Source: RPQJ01 sp963696545
GTDB lineage: Bacteria > Pseudomonadota > Gammaproteobacteria > Steroidobacterales > Steroidobacteraceae
Length of the DNA stretch: 64,000 bases
Assembly: GCA_963696545.1 (NCBI GenBank)
Contig: CAVOKQ010000012.1
Span: 434,001 to 498,000, forward strand
Direction of reading: 5' to 3'
The position numbers and the translations under genes were made by a program. Under the pieces are notes generated by a model. It did not search any database, was not told the DNA's origin, and worked only from the letters and a program-made list of their open reading frames with translations. Position 1 is the first letter of the stretch. Each line of letters opens with the position of its first letter. Positions 46,737-55,867 of this stretch are shown in pieces.

Positions 46737-48218
46737 GTGAAAGCAGGGACGAATTCGGCGGCGACCGGCGCGGCCTGGATGGTGGCGGCCAGGCTCGCGG
46801 AGCGACTGCTAGGTCTGGCGAGTACCATGATTCTCGCGCGCCTGCTGGTGCCCGCGGACTTCGGCCTGGTCGCCATGGCCATGGTCTTCGTGGCGGCAGC
46901 CGACCTGCTGGGCGCGTTCGGGCTCGACTGGGCGCTCGTGCGGCAACCCGGGATCGAGCGGCGTCACTTAGACACTGCCTGGACGATTCGCGCCGGACTC
47001 GGTCTCGCATCCCTGTTTGTGCTGGTGGCACTGGCGGTTCCTGCTGCGACCTTCTATCGCGAGCCCCGGATCACGCCGATAATCCTGCTCCTCGGCGTCA
47101 GTCTCCTGGTCGGGAGCCTCGAGAATCCGGGCGTCATCATGTTCCGGCGCGAAATGAATTTTTCGAAGGAATTCCAGTTGCGCACGGTCGCGAAGATCGC
47201 CGGCGCGCTGGTCGCGGTCTGCGGTGCAGTTGCATTACGTTCCTACTGGGCGCTGCTCTGGGGGGCCCTGGTCAGCCGCGGCGCTGCGACGATCATGAGT
47301 TACGTCGTGCACCCGCATCGGCCGAGGCCGACGCTCGAGGCCCGCGAAGAACTGCTCAGCTTCTCGATCTGGCTCTGGGCCGGCAATATCCTCACGTTTC
47401 TGCGCCTCCGCGCTCTGCAGCTCGTTCTCGGCCGGATCGTAGGGCCGAGAGATCTCGGCCTGTTCGCAGTCTCGGGCGAATTCGCCGATCTCGCGTCGAC
47501 GGAGCTGGCTGCACCGATCAACCGGGCCCTGTTCTCCGCTTACGCGACGAAAGGCGATCCCGCCGCAGTCGGCGCGGCGTATCTTCAAGCGGCGCCCGTC
47601 ATCTGGGCGATCACGTTGCCGGTGGTCGTGGGCACCTACCTGGCGGCCCCCCAGCTCGTGCACCTGTTGCTCGGGCCGCAGTGGTCCGATGCCGTGCCGC
47701 TGCTCAGGATCTTGTCGCTGGCGGGCATGGCGGGCCTGCTGACGTCCGGGGCACTGCACGTCTATTGGGCCATCAATCGGCCACAGTTAGAGGTGCTGCT
47801 CGAGTCGTTGTGGGTCGTGTTGCTGCTAGGCTTGGTGCTGATGCTGACGCCTGCGCGGGGCGTCGAAGGCGCGGCATTGGCGGCACTCATCAGTGGCATC
47901 ATGGTGGCGCCCGTCAATGTTTACCTGCTGCGACGGTACGCTCGCGTCTCGCTAGTCAGGACGATTTCGCTTTGCTGGAGAATTCTCGCTGGATGCACGA
48001 CGATGTTCGGGTTGGTATCGTTCGTCGTGGGAGATCCGGCGGTTGGCTCGGGCCGAGAGGCCCTGCTGCAACTGCTTGTGATGACGGCCGTGGGCGCGCC
48101 GACCTATGTCTGCGTCGTGCTCGCCCTTTGGTTCCTGGCCGGGCGGCCGGATGGCCCCGAAGCGACGATGGTAAGGGTCGCTGCGCGTCGAATCGGACGC
48201 GGGCGTGTCGCCGAGTGA
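46737..48218 (+). CDS. Oligosaccharide flippase (Wzx-like, MATE/PST family)
   Basis: 493-residue membrane protein with about 12-14 hydrophobic helices. The N-terminal signature AARLAERLLGLASTMILARLLVPADFGLVAMA is that of PST polysaccharide transporters. It would flip lipid-linked EPS units across the inner membrane. GTG start at 46737 directly follows the previous TAG. A second flippase begins at 62.97 kb. Confidence 0.9.
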   Translation: MKAGTNSAATGAAWMVAARLAERLLGLASTMILARLLVPADFGLVAMAMVFVAAADLLGAFGLDWALVRQPGIERRHLDTAWTIRAGLGLASLFVLVALAVPAATFYREPRITPIILLLGVSLLVGSLENPGVIMFRREMNFSKEFQLRTVAKIAGALVAVCGAVALRSYWALLWGALVSRGAATIMSYVVHPHRPRPTLEAREELLSFSIWLWAGNILTFLRLRALQLVLGRIVGPRDLGLFAVSGEFADLASTELAAPINRALFSAYATKGDPAAVGAAYLQAAPVIWAITLPVVVGTYLAAPQLVHLLLGPQWSDAVPLLRILSLAGMAGLLTSGALHVYWAINRPQLEVLLESLWVVLLLGLVLMLTPARGVEGAALAALISGIMVAPVNVYLLRRYARVSLVRTISLCWRILAGCTTMFGLVSFVVGDPAVGSGREALLQLLVMTAVGAPTYVCVVLALWFLAGRPDGPEATMVRVAARRIGRGRVAE

Positions 48219-48243
48219 TTGAACGAAGGTGGAGCCGAGACCG

Positions 48244-49206
48244 GTGAATGCCAAGGAGAATCTGCCGCTGGTCTCGGTGCTGATCCCGGCATACAACTCG
48301 GCGGCCTATCTGCCCCAGGCGTTGGCCAGTGCCACGTCCCAGACTTATACGCCGCTCGAAGTCGTCCTGGTCGATGACGGTTCGTGCGACCGCACGGTCG
48401 AAATTGCGCGGGACTGGGGCCGAGGCGTGCGAGTGTTCGAACAGCCCAACCGGGGTTCCGGCGCAGCGCGAAATCGCGCCATCGATGAGTCGCGCGGGCA
48501 GTACGTCGCCTTCCTCGACTCCGACGACGTCTGGCACCCCCGCAAGGTCGAATTGCAGATGCAGCACCTGCTGAGTTGCGGTGAGTGTGTTGCCGTCTAC
48601 TGCGACAAGATCGAGATCCGCGATGGGAGCCCGGAGCCGGACTGGTCCCTGCCGACGCGCCGGTACGACCAAGTCCGGCTTTCGGACGACACCGAGAAAT
48701 CGGGCTGGATATACTTGGAATTGCTGCGCGATTCGGTCGTGCACACGTCGACGTTGCTCGTGCCGCGGGAGGTGTTGGAGCGCATTGGCAGGTTCGACGA
48801 GACGCTTCGCAAGGGGCAGGACCTCGACTACTGGCTGCGGCTGTCCCGCGCGGGGCCGATTCACCGGCTGGCAGCCGAATTGTCTGCCTATCGCATTCAC
48901 CCAGGCAGTGTCAGCTACCGCTTGACGGACACCAATTACCACGCTCAGGTCGTGGAGCGTGCGCTGCGGAGATACGGGATTGTCGATCCGATGGGGCGCA
49001 TGCTGGGCCGCAACGAGGCGGCCGGGATTCTCGCGCTGTCCTGGTTCGAGTTCGCATACCATCACTACCAGCACGGCTCGTTGTCGGTCTGTCGCCAGAG
49101 CGTGAAAAGGGCGATCGAGTGCCAGCCGACGCTGATCCGGGCCTGGAGGCTGTCGCTGCGGGCCCGCGCGCGGTCGCTCCTTCGGGCGAACGCAAACCCG
49201 AAGTAA
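48244..49206 (+). CDS. Family 2 glycosyltransferase
   Basis: GT-A inverting glycosyltransferase of about 320 residues. Near the N-terminus are LVSVLIPAYNSAAYLPQAL, VVLVDDGSCDRT and the donor-binding FLDSDDVW. The downstream RKGQDLDYWLRLSRAG holds the acceptor/catalytic base region. The GTG at 48244 has GGAG about 9 nt upstream; an in-frame GTG at 48229 is possible. There is no membrane helix. It probably adds a side-chain or late sugar. Confidence 0.9.
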   Translation: MNAKENLPLVSVLIPAYNSAAYLPQALASATSQTYTPLEVVLVDDGSCDRTVEIARDWGRGVRVFEQPNRGSGAARNRAIDESRGQYVAFLDSDDVWHPRKVELQMQHLLSCGECVAVYCDKIEIRDGSPEPDWSLPTRRYDQVRLSDDTEKSGWIYLELLRDSVVHTSTLLVPREVLERIGRFDETLRKGQDLDYWLRLSRAGPIHRLAAELSAYRIHPGSVSYRLTDTNYHAQVVERALRRYGIVDPMGRMLGRNEAAGILALSWFEFAYHHYQHGSLSVCRQSVKRAIECQPTLIRAWRLSLRARARSLLRANANPK

Positions 49207-49227
49207 CCAATTCGAGGACAAGGAAAG

Positions 49228-49485
49228 ATGGCGGATGATGCGGTGCAGGATGTGCTGAAGGTGCTGAAGGACGTGCTGCGACTCGGGTCCGGAACCGATT
49301 CGATGAACGCGGGCACGCAGCTACTCGGCGGTCTGCCGGAATTCGATTCGATGGCCGTCGTGTCGGTCGTGACCGCGCTCGAGGAATTTTACGGATTCGC
49401 TTTCGACGACGACGAGATCCGGGGCGAGGCATTCGAGACGGTCGGGACCCTGGCGGCCCTTGTGCAATCAAAGCTCGATGCATGA
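49228..49485 (+). CDS. Acyl carrier protein (module copy 1)
   Basis: 85-residue phosphopantetheine carrier. Ser41 in PEFDSMAVVS is the attachment site. It opens the exosortase-associated acyl module. AAGGAAAG precedes the ATG. Its TGA overlaps the next ATG (ATGA), so carrier and hydrolase are translationally coupled. Confidence 0.92.
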   Translation: MADDAVQDVLKVLKDVLRLGSGTDSMNAGTQLLGGLPEFDSMAVVSVVTALEEFYGFAFDDDEIRGEAFETVGTLAALVQSKLDA

Positions 49486-51266
49486 GTGATCAGACCGGGT
49501 ACCGGCCCTGGCCGTTCGTGCTGCCCGGGGAGCAGGGCGCGCTGCTCGCGGTCTACTTCCCGCCAATGCCGAACACCGTGCCGCGCGGCGACGTGCTCGT
49601 CGTTCCTGCGTTCGCGGAAGAAATGAATCGCTGCCGCGCCATGGTTTCCCTGCAGGCACACGCTTGGGCTGCCGTCGGCATCGGAACACTGGTCGTCGAT
49701 CCGCGGGGCACCGGCGACAGCGCAGGAGAATTCAGCGACGGCGACTGGAACGGCTGGCGCAACGACCTCGAGCGCGGGCTCGCCTGGCTGCGGGATCACG
49801 GCAACGGCTGCGTGGCGCTGCTTGGAGTGCGTCTCGGCGCCATCATGGCGGCCGAACTGGCCTCGCGTTCGACCGCGCCCCTGCGGCTGGTCTTCTGGCA
49901 GCCCGTCATCAACGCGAAGGCCTACCTTACCCAGTTCCTGCGGATCCGCATCGCCGCGGAGATGGACCGGGCGGACGGCATCAAGTCGACGGACGAGTTG
50001 CGACGCAGCGCTGCGGATGGCCAGTGCGTCGAGGTGTCCGGCTACTCGATCGCGCCCGCTCTGGTGGCGGATCTCGATCGCATCTCGATGCCGCGCCCCG
50101 ATGACCTGCGGCTCTCGGGCATCGACTGGTTCGAGGTTCTCCCGGATGCGGCGGCGACAGTGCCGCGCGCTTCCACCAAGCTCATCGACGAATTCCGTGC
50201 CGCCGGAGTTGCCGTGGAACTGCGCACCGTTGCTGGTCCGCCTTTCTGGCAGGTCCACGAGCGCGAGCTCGCGCCCGAACTGATCGCTGCCACGACGAAC
50301 GTGCGCGCCGCCCTGGAGGCCGCGGCGGCGCGAGAGCGCAGGCCGGCCTCTGTTCCGGGAGCGGAGTCCGGCTCGCAGAAAGGCGCGACCGAATCCGAAC
50401 AGCCGATGGTGTTCACTTGCAACGGTGTCAGCCTCGTCGGAGTCGTGCACCAGCCCGTCAAGCGCCCGGCCCGCGATCGCGGCGTCGTCATCGTCGTTGC
50501 GGGCGGGCCGCAGTACCGCGCCGGCGCGCACCGACAATTCGTCAGCCTCGCGCGCAAGCTGGCTGCTCACGGCTTTCCGGTTCTGAGATTCGACCTGCGG
50601 GGAATGGGCGACAGCGGCGGTAGCTATGTCGGGTTCCAGCACAGCGAGGACGACATCCGGGCCGCCATCGACGCGCTCGCGGCGAGCCAGCCGCAGGTCC
50701 ACGAGGTCGTGCTGTTCGGCGAATGCGAGTCGGCGAGCGGCATCCTCTTCTACGCGTGGCGCGATCTGCGGGTCACCGGTGCGGTGCTGGTTAACCCGTG
50801 GGTGCGCACCGACGAAGGCCAGGCGCAGGTCATCATCAAGCACTACTACTGGGACCGTCTGAAGTCGCCGGAATTCTGGCGCAGCGTGCGTGAAGGCCGT
50901 TATGACGTCGTGCAGTCGGTAACATCGTTCTTTGAGGTCGTGCGCGCATACTTTCGCGGGCGGCGCATGTTGTCGCGGTCCGCTACGGATCCGGGCAACG
51001 ACGAGTTCGCCGGACTGCCGCTGCCGGAAAAGACGGCTGCCGGGCTCAGGCGTTTCCGCGGCCGCGTCCTCCTGCTGATGAGCGGGCGCGACTACATCGC
51101 CCGGGAGTTCGACGAGGTGACGGGCATGTCCCGGGCGTGGGCCGGCTTGCGCGAGGACACGCGCATCGAACGGCGGGACCTGCTCGAAGCGGACCACACG
51201 TTCTCGAAGGCCGAATGGAAGGCGAAGGCCTCCGACTGGGTGGCAGAGTGGGTCGGAAAGTATTGA
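49482..51266 (+). CDS. Fused exosortase A-associated hydrolase 2 + hydrolase 1 (two alpha/beta-hydrolase domains)
   Basis: 594 residues made of two alpha/beta-hydrolase domains that are usually separate exosortase-associated genes. The first (about 1-285) has VVDPRGTGDSAG and the elbow GVRLG, where the nucleophile position is Arg, not Ser, so it is probably non-catalytic or unusual. The second (about 300-594) has FDLRGMGDSGG and the elbow GECES, with Cys in the nucleophile position, and late HTFSK supplying the His. A linker of low complexity joins them (about 285-305). Cys-type elbows suit thioester or acyl-transfer chemistry on the adjacent ACP. That is inference. Confidence 0.85.
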   Translation: MSDQTGYRPWPFVLPGEQGALLAVYFPPMPNTVPRGDVLVVPAFAEEMNRCRAMVSLQAHAWAAVGIGTLVVDPRGTGDSAGEFSDGDWNGWRNDLERGLAWLRDHGNGCVALLGVRLGAIMAAELASRSTAPLRLVFWQPVINAKAYLTQFLRIRIAAEMDRADGIKSTDELRRSAADGQCVEVSGYSIAPALVADLDRISMPRPDDLRLSGIDWFEVLPDAAATVPRASTKLIDEFRAAGVAVELRTVAGPPFWQVHERELAPELIAATTNVRAALEAAAARERRPASVPGAESGSQKGATESEQPMVFTCNGVSLVGVVHQPVKRPARDRGVVIVVAGGPQYRAGAHRQFVSLARKLAAHGFPVLRFDLRGMGDSGGSYVGFQHSEDDIRAAIDALAASQPQVHEVVLFGECESASGILFYAWRDLRVTGAVLVNPWVRTDEGQAQVIIKHYYWDRLKSPEFWRSVREGRYDVVQSVTSFFEVVRAYFRGRRMLSRSATDPGNDEFAGLPLPEKTAAGLRRFRGRVLLLMSGRDYIAREFDEVTGMSRAWAGLREDTRIERRDLLEADHTFSKAEWKAKASDWVAEWVGKY

Positions 51267-51285
51267 GCCGGCGCAGGCGCCAGCG

Positions 51286-52140
51286 TCAGACGTCCAGCGC
51301 GGCGAGCTCGCTGTAGGCGTCGCGAAATTGCGAGTCCACCAGCGTCTTCGACAGCACCATCTTCGGCTGGTGTCGCTTGCGGCTCACTCCGTGGCGCGGG
51401 GGGCCGTTCAGGAAGCGCGCCTCGATGCGGGAAACCGGCAGCCCGTGTCGTGTGAGTAGGTGATGGCCCAGCATCGCCCCGTAGCGATCGAAGGCGTCGG
51501 CGCTGCTGACGTGGATGATGCGCGCGCAGGGCAGTCGCTTCACGGTATCGCGCTTGTAGATCAGCAGGCAGGTGTCGTCCGCGTTGCCGAAAGACGCGAA
51601 TTTCAGCCAGCGGATGGATCGGTGCGCATCGAAGTCGCGCTGCAGCGCGCTGCTCAACGTTGTGCGGATGCGGTCAGGGTCCGATTCGACGAATTCGTCG
51701 CGGCGGCCGCGTCGCAGCGAAGGCAGGTTCGGGAAGTAATACAGCCCATCGTTGAGGTCCCGGAACTTCAGTCCGCGGAAGATCTCGGCTACCTTCGGGT
51801 TCGGCGTGTACATGGTGAAGTGATAGCCGGCCTGCCTCAACAGCGGCAGGATCAGGCCGATGCTCTGGTTCCGATACTCGTTCAGCACGCACCAGCTGTG
51901 CGGGTTGCAGAAGCGCTCCAGCTTGCCGTCGATCCACTGGTCGGAATAGATGGCACAGAAGACGCCGACCAGTCGTCCGTCGTCTCGTAGCTGCATACCG
52001 TGGTTTGGCTGGCTTTCAGCCCAGCGATGCGACAACGACGCCACCCAGTCGTCCGGCGAGATCTTCCGGTTGAGGTGCTCGTTGAGGAACCGACCGACCT
52101 CGGCGAGGTCATCGGCAGTGATGGGCAAGGTGCGAATCAT
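51286..52140 (-). CDS. GNAT-like acyltransferase
   Basis: 284 residues on the minus strand. The N-terminal half has a GNAT-type fold pattern (GRLVGVFCAIYSDQWID, CVLNEYRNQSIGLILPLLR, YTPNPKVAEIFRGLKF). The C-terminal half is unassigned. It probably transfers an acyl group within the module. Its ATG overlaps the stop of the upstream MaoC-SDR gene (ATGA), so the minus-strand set is one operon. Confidence 0.72.
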   Translation of the reverse strand: MIRTLPITADDLAEVGRFLNEHLNRKISPDDWVASLSHRWAESQPNHGMQLRDDGRLVGVFCAIYSDQWIDGKLERFCNPHSWCVLNEYRNQSIGLILPLLRQAGYHFTMYTPNPKVAEIFRGLKFRDLNDGLYYFPNLPSLRRGRRDEFVESDPDRIRTTLSSALQRDFDAHRSIRWLKFASFGNADDTCLLIYKRDTVKRLPCARIIHVSSADAFDRYGAMLGHHLLTRHGLPVSRIEARFLNGPPRHGVSRKRHQPKMVLSKTLVDSQFRDAYSELAALDV

Positions 52141-53585
52141 GCGGAGTAGCCGCGCAATTGTTCGAGCATCACCAGAAACGGATCTTGGACGCCCGCATCC
52201 ATCAATGCGCTAGTCTGGTCCGTGCGCATGCGCGGAAGGCGCGGCGCGCGGATTTCGAGTGGCAGTGACTGCATCATGTGACGAGCGGCCATTTCGCCGG
52301 CAGCTTTGGCCGCGCAGTACTCCGCAAAGCCCGGTTCGTCCGTGTCCAGGAACGCGGACGAAGGATACAGCACCCGCACGTCCGGGGCCTGCCCCTTGCG
52401 TCGGGTACCGGCGACGGTGGAAGCGATCTCGCAGAATCCCCGGACGTACACCGACGCGAAGCGGTCGAACAGGCCGGGATCCCAGTGACCGGAGGCGTTC
52501 CTTTCAATGTGCGGAGAGGCGAAGAAATACAGGTGCGAGTAGCCGTCGGTCGCCAGCCGGGCACGAATGCTCTCCGGCAGCGGCTGTGACGCGTCGATTT
52601 CGATGATCTCGCAGGCATTGCCGAGGGCGGCGGCTTCCGCCTGCAGTCGGGCGGCATCCTGCCGGCCCCGGGCGTAGGTGATGGTGACCCGGGCCCCGCC
52701 AGCCAGCAGGATCTTGGCGGCGATTTCTCCCAATCCGCGCGAGCCGCCGATGATCAGCGCACGCTGCCCGGCGAAAGCGGTGTTGCCTATCTCCTGCATC
52801 ACGCTCTGCAGCGAGCGTTGCTCGACGGCGGGCGGCCTGAAGAACGTATCCAGGGTCCCTTCGAGCACCGCGCCGCGGACCGCGAGCCGGGCGAGGCGGA
52901 ACCTGGTGTCGGTCCGGTCGATGCGATAGCGCATGACCGGTGCCTCTTGCGGCGGGAAGGCCGTCACGACGCGGGCAAGCTTGAAGCCTGAATAGATCGA
53001 ATCGTGACCCGGGCATTCCATGCCCACGATGTTCGTCGTGGCAACGAGATCGGCGATCCAGACCGTGCTCGTCCCGCGGTGCAGGTTCGGCAACAGGCGC
53101 GCGAGTAGCTGGTCGTCCAGGCAGATCGGCACCTCGCCCGACTGGATCGTGGGCGGGAAGGGCACGACATGGGGGTCGCGACGCTGCGGCTGCCGGTTCG
53201 CGGGCCGCGATGTCGCCATGCCGACCGGCCCGACCTTCAGGGTCAGCGTGAACGCCGGACGCCCTGCGGATTCCGCGGTCAGTCGCACTCGACCATCCGC
53301 CGAGGGTGGCGCCGCAGTCACGATCGCTGCCGTCCCGGTGCGCACGGGGTTGTGGAACGTCGCGCTCAGCGCAACCGGCTCGGTCCCGGGCTGCAGCCAC
53401 GCATCCGCCAGCGTATCCGCGGCCTTCAGGGCTGCGTGGATGCCGTGCACGACCGTGCTGCCGAACTGCGTGCGTCGCGCAGCCACGGGATCGACATGCA
53501 GGGGGTTGAAGTCACCCGACAGCGCCGCGAACGCGAGGCTGTCCTCGAGCCAGAGCGAGAACTCCGTGACCGGCGGCGTGCTCAC
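52137..53585 (-). CDS. MaoC-like dehydratase fused to a short-chain dehydrogenase
   Basis: 482-residue two-domain protein. The N-terminal hot-dog domain has the (R)-hydratase/MaoC signature FAALSGDFNPLHVDP and VVHGIHAAL. The C-terminal SDR domain has the dinucleotide loop IIGGSRGLGEIAAK and a YCAAK (YxxxK) catalytic pair. The two could act together, dehydrating and reducing an acyl thioester on the neighbouring ACP. GTG 53585 overlaps the upstream stop (GTGA). Confidence 0.85.
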   Translation of the reverse strand: MSTPPVTEFSLWLEDSLAFAALSGDFNPLHVDPVAARRTQFGSTVVHGIHAALKAADTLADAWLQPGTEPVALSATFHNPVRTGTAAIVTAAPPSADGRVRLTAESAGRPAFTLTLKVGPVGMATSRPANRQPQRRDPHVVPFPPTIQSGEVPICLDDQLLARLLPNLHRGTSTVWIADLVATTNIVGMECPGHDSIYSGFKLARVVTAFPPQEAPVMRYRIDRTDTRFRLARLAVRGAVLEGTLDTFFRPPAVEQRSLQSVMQEIGNTAFAGQRALIIGGSRGLGEIAAKILLAGGARVTITYARGRQDAARLQAEAAALGNACEIIEIDASQPLPESIRARLATDGYSHLYFFASPHIERNASGHWDPGLFDRFASVYVRGFCEIASTVAGTRRKGQAPDVRVLYPSSAFLDTDEPGFAEYCAAKAAGEMAARHMMQSLPLEIRAPRLPRMRTDQTSALMDAGVQDPFLVMLEQLRGYSA

Positions 53586-55477
53586 GGCGAAACGCGGATG
53601 GGGACGTTGAAAGGCTCGAAGCGCTCGAGGTCGAGCACCCAGCGGCTGCCAGGCCCCGAGGACTCGACCAGTTCGAAGCCGAGCCTGGAATACAGGTCCG
53701 CAACGATGCCGTTGCGATCGGTCGGAAGGTACTCGCCCACGAGCTTGCGTGCGCCGGACGCTTTCGCGTCCGCCGCCACCCGGTTGCAGATGGCTTCCTC
53801 GATCCTGCGGTTGAGCACGCGGCAGCTCATCAGCCACGAGTCGATGCGCCATTGGGTCGGGCCACGCTCGCAGATGACTACGCTGATCATGCCGTTGTCG
53901 CCGAAGCGGTCGCGCGCCGTCACCTGCAGCGTGTGGTAGTCCTTCGATGCCTCGAACTCCGCGACCTGGTTGTCCGTATACCGGCGCGTGGTGACGTTGA
54001 ACTGGTTCGTCTTGTTGATCAGCTGCGTGATGCGCTTGCGGCCCGTCGTGCTGAAGGGCGCCATGCCCACTTCCATCTCAAGCGATCGCAGGAATGCGTC
54101 GAGGTCGCGCGACGAATCGAACAGTTCGGCGCGCTGCGCATTCTCGCGGTACTGGTTGGCGCGCACGAGGTCTTCGGCAGTCAGTGCCACCGACTCGAAG
54201 TACCCCGCGCCCAGCACGGCCTTCACGTAGGTCGAGGCGTCGTCGCCCACCTCCGGCACCGCCACCTGCGGCAGGGTCTGGCGGATCAAGGCGCGCTCGG
54301 CGGGGTTGTCGTCCAGCAGCACCAACGAATCGAGCCCCAGTTCGAGTTGCCGGGCGATGCGCTCGAGGTTGCTGGCCTTGTCGTTCCAGTTCGCCACGAA
54401 GACGGCGATGTCGTCTTCCTTCAGGATCATGCCCGGGTGCTCGCGGAAGGGCAGGCGGGCAGTGGCGTCGTCGTTCTTGGAGCAGACGGCCAGCACCACG
54501 CCGCGCCGGCGCAGGTCGGATGCCATGGACTGGATGGCGCGATGCGCTTCGCCGCGGGCGTCGCCTTCGTTGAGCGCGATTCCCTCGAGGCCGTCGTCGC
54601 CGATGACGCCGCCCCACAGCGTATTGTCCAGGTCGAGCACCAAGCACTTGCGGGCCTTGCCGCGCATCGCGGCAGGAACGCGCGCCACGAAGTCCGCGTA
54701 GAGCGGCAGCGCCTTAAGCGAGAAGGGCAAGCGGGCCAGATACCAGTTGCGTTGATCGTGCCAGTGGTCGAGCCCGATGGACTGCGCGAGCCACTCGACG
54801 TCGATCAGCAGGTCGCCACGCTTCGCCACGTCGTCGGCGAGCGCTGCATTCAAGCGAGCGATGGCTGAGCGCAGTGAGCCTGCCATCGCCGCGTCCATGC
54901 TACCGAACAGCAGTTCGGCCGGTGACGGCAACGTCTGGACGAGGTTGATCGCACCGCTGTGCCGGCGGAAACCCTCGCGCATGGTGAGCAGGTCGGCGAA
55001 TGCGCGTTCGCTGTCGTATGGCGGCCAGCGACCGTCCGACACCGACTTGAACGGCAGTCCGCGGTGGTCGAGCGCGAGCAACACGGCAGCCGCGCCGAAC
55101 TGGTTGATGCGCGAGTTCGGGTCGAGCGCTTCCTGCATGCCTTGGCCGAAATCGGCCGTGCAAAGCTCGAGCACGATGCCGTGGCGCAGCGCAGTCACTT
55201 CGAGCATGGGTTTCAGGAACTCGACCGTCGCATTACTAACGAGGCCGAGTTTGAAACCGGTGAGCGAGCGGGAAGGGCGGTCGCGCTTCAGCTTCTGCAG
55301 CGTGCGCGAAAGCGACATCGCCTGGTTCAGACTCACGGCGGACGTGGCGAGGACGCGCAGCGGTCCAGACCAGTCATCGTCGGACCGCGACTCGATGGCC
55401 TGCAGTCGAGCGCGGAAGTCTGTTGCGGCGCGCGGCAGCCACGGCAGGTCGATCAGGTTGTACGTTCCAGCGGACAT
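53582..55477 (-). CDS. FkbH-like HAD-IIIC family protein with C-terminal GNAT domain
   Basis: 631 residues. FkbH-type proteins load three-carbon glyceryl units onto an acyl carrier protein. The central HAD domain has CLVLDLDNTLWGGVIGDDG (nucleophile Asp) and VLLDDNPAERALI. The C-terminal part is GNAT-like (NQFNVTTRRYTDNQV, DRFGDNGMISVVI). The ATG at 55477 has a GGCAGG site. The gene lies 13 nt after the second ACP, its likely acyl-carrier partner. Confidence 0.9.
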   Translation of the reverse strand: MSAGTYNLIDLPWLPRAATDFRARLQAIESRSDDDWSGPLRVLATSAVSLNQAMSLSRTLQKLKRDRPSRSLTGFKLGLVSNATVEFLKPMLEVTALRHGIVLELCTADFGQGMQEALDPNSRINQFGAAAVLLALDHRGLPFKSVSDGRWPPYDSERAFADLLTMREGFRRHSGAINLVQTLPSPAELLFGSMDAAMAGSLRSAIARLNAALADDVAKRGDLLIDVEWLAQSIGLDHWHDQRNWYLARLPFSLKALPLYADFVARVPAAMRGKARKCLVLDLDNTLWGGVIGDDGLEGIALNEGDARGEAHRAIQSMASDLRRRGVVLAVCSKNDDATARLPFREHPGMILKEDDIAVFVANWNDKASNLERIARQLELGLDSLVLLDDNPAERALIRQTLPQVAVPEVGDDASTYVKAVLGAGYFESVALTAEDLVRANQYRENAQRAELFDSSRDLDAFLRSLEMEVGMAPFSTTGRKRITQLINKTNQFNVTTRRYTDNQVAEFEASKDYHTLQVTARDRFGDNGMISVVICERGPTQWRIDSWLMSCRVLNRRIEEAICNRVAADAKASGARKLVGEYLPTDRNGIVADLYSRLGFELVESSGPGSRWVLDLERFEPFNVPIRVSP

Positions 55478-55490
55478 GCCGGCCTGCCCG

Positions 55491-55736
55491 TCAGGACTTG
55501 GCAAGGATCCCCTCGAGGATGCGGCCGATGCTCGTCATGCCCTCGATTTCCTCGATGCTGAAACTGACATTGAAGGCCTCTTCCATGGCCGACACGAGAC
55601 GGATGTGCCCGAGGCTGTCCCAGGTGGGGAAGTTCTCGCGCGTCATCTGATCGCTGATGCGCAGCGATTCGTCGTCGAACACCTCCTGGAACACACGCTC
55701 TATTCGTGTGCGTGCCTCGTTCTTGCTGATCGTCAC
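55491..55736 (-). CDS. Acyl carrier protein (module copy 2)
   Basis: 81-residue phosphopantetheine carrier with Ser41 in PTWDSLGHIRL, starting with GTG at 55736. It heads the minus-strand set ACP, FkbH-like, MaoC-SDR, GNAT. The region upstream (55737-55867) is AT-richer and probably carries its promoter. Confidence 0.92.
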   Translation of the reverse strand: MTISKNEARTRIERVFQEVFDDESLRISDQMTRENFPTWDSLGHIRLVSAMEEAFNVSFSIEEIEGMTSIGRILEGILAKS

Positions 55737-55867
55737 GATGGCGGCCTATGTGCTTGCAGAGATCAAGATTATCACGCGTCGCACGAAGTTCTTATTGCAT
55801 TATGTTGCGTAGGCTGGTCGCTCTTTCAACTTGCCGATGGTGGAGGCCCGACCGCCACGGCGCGTTG

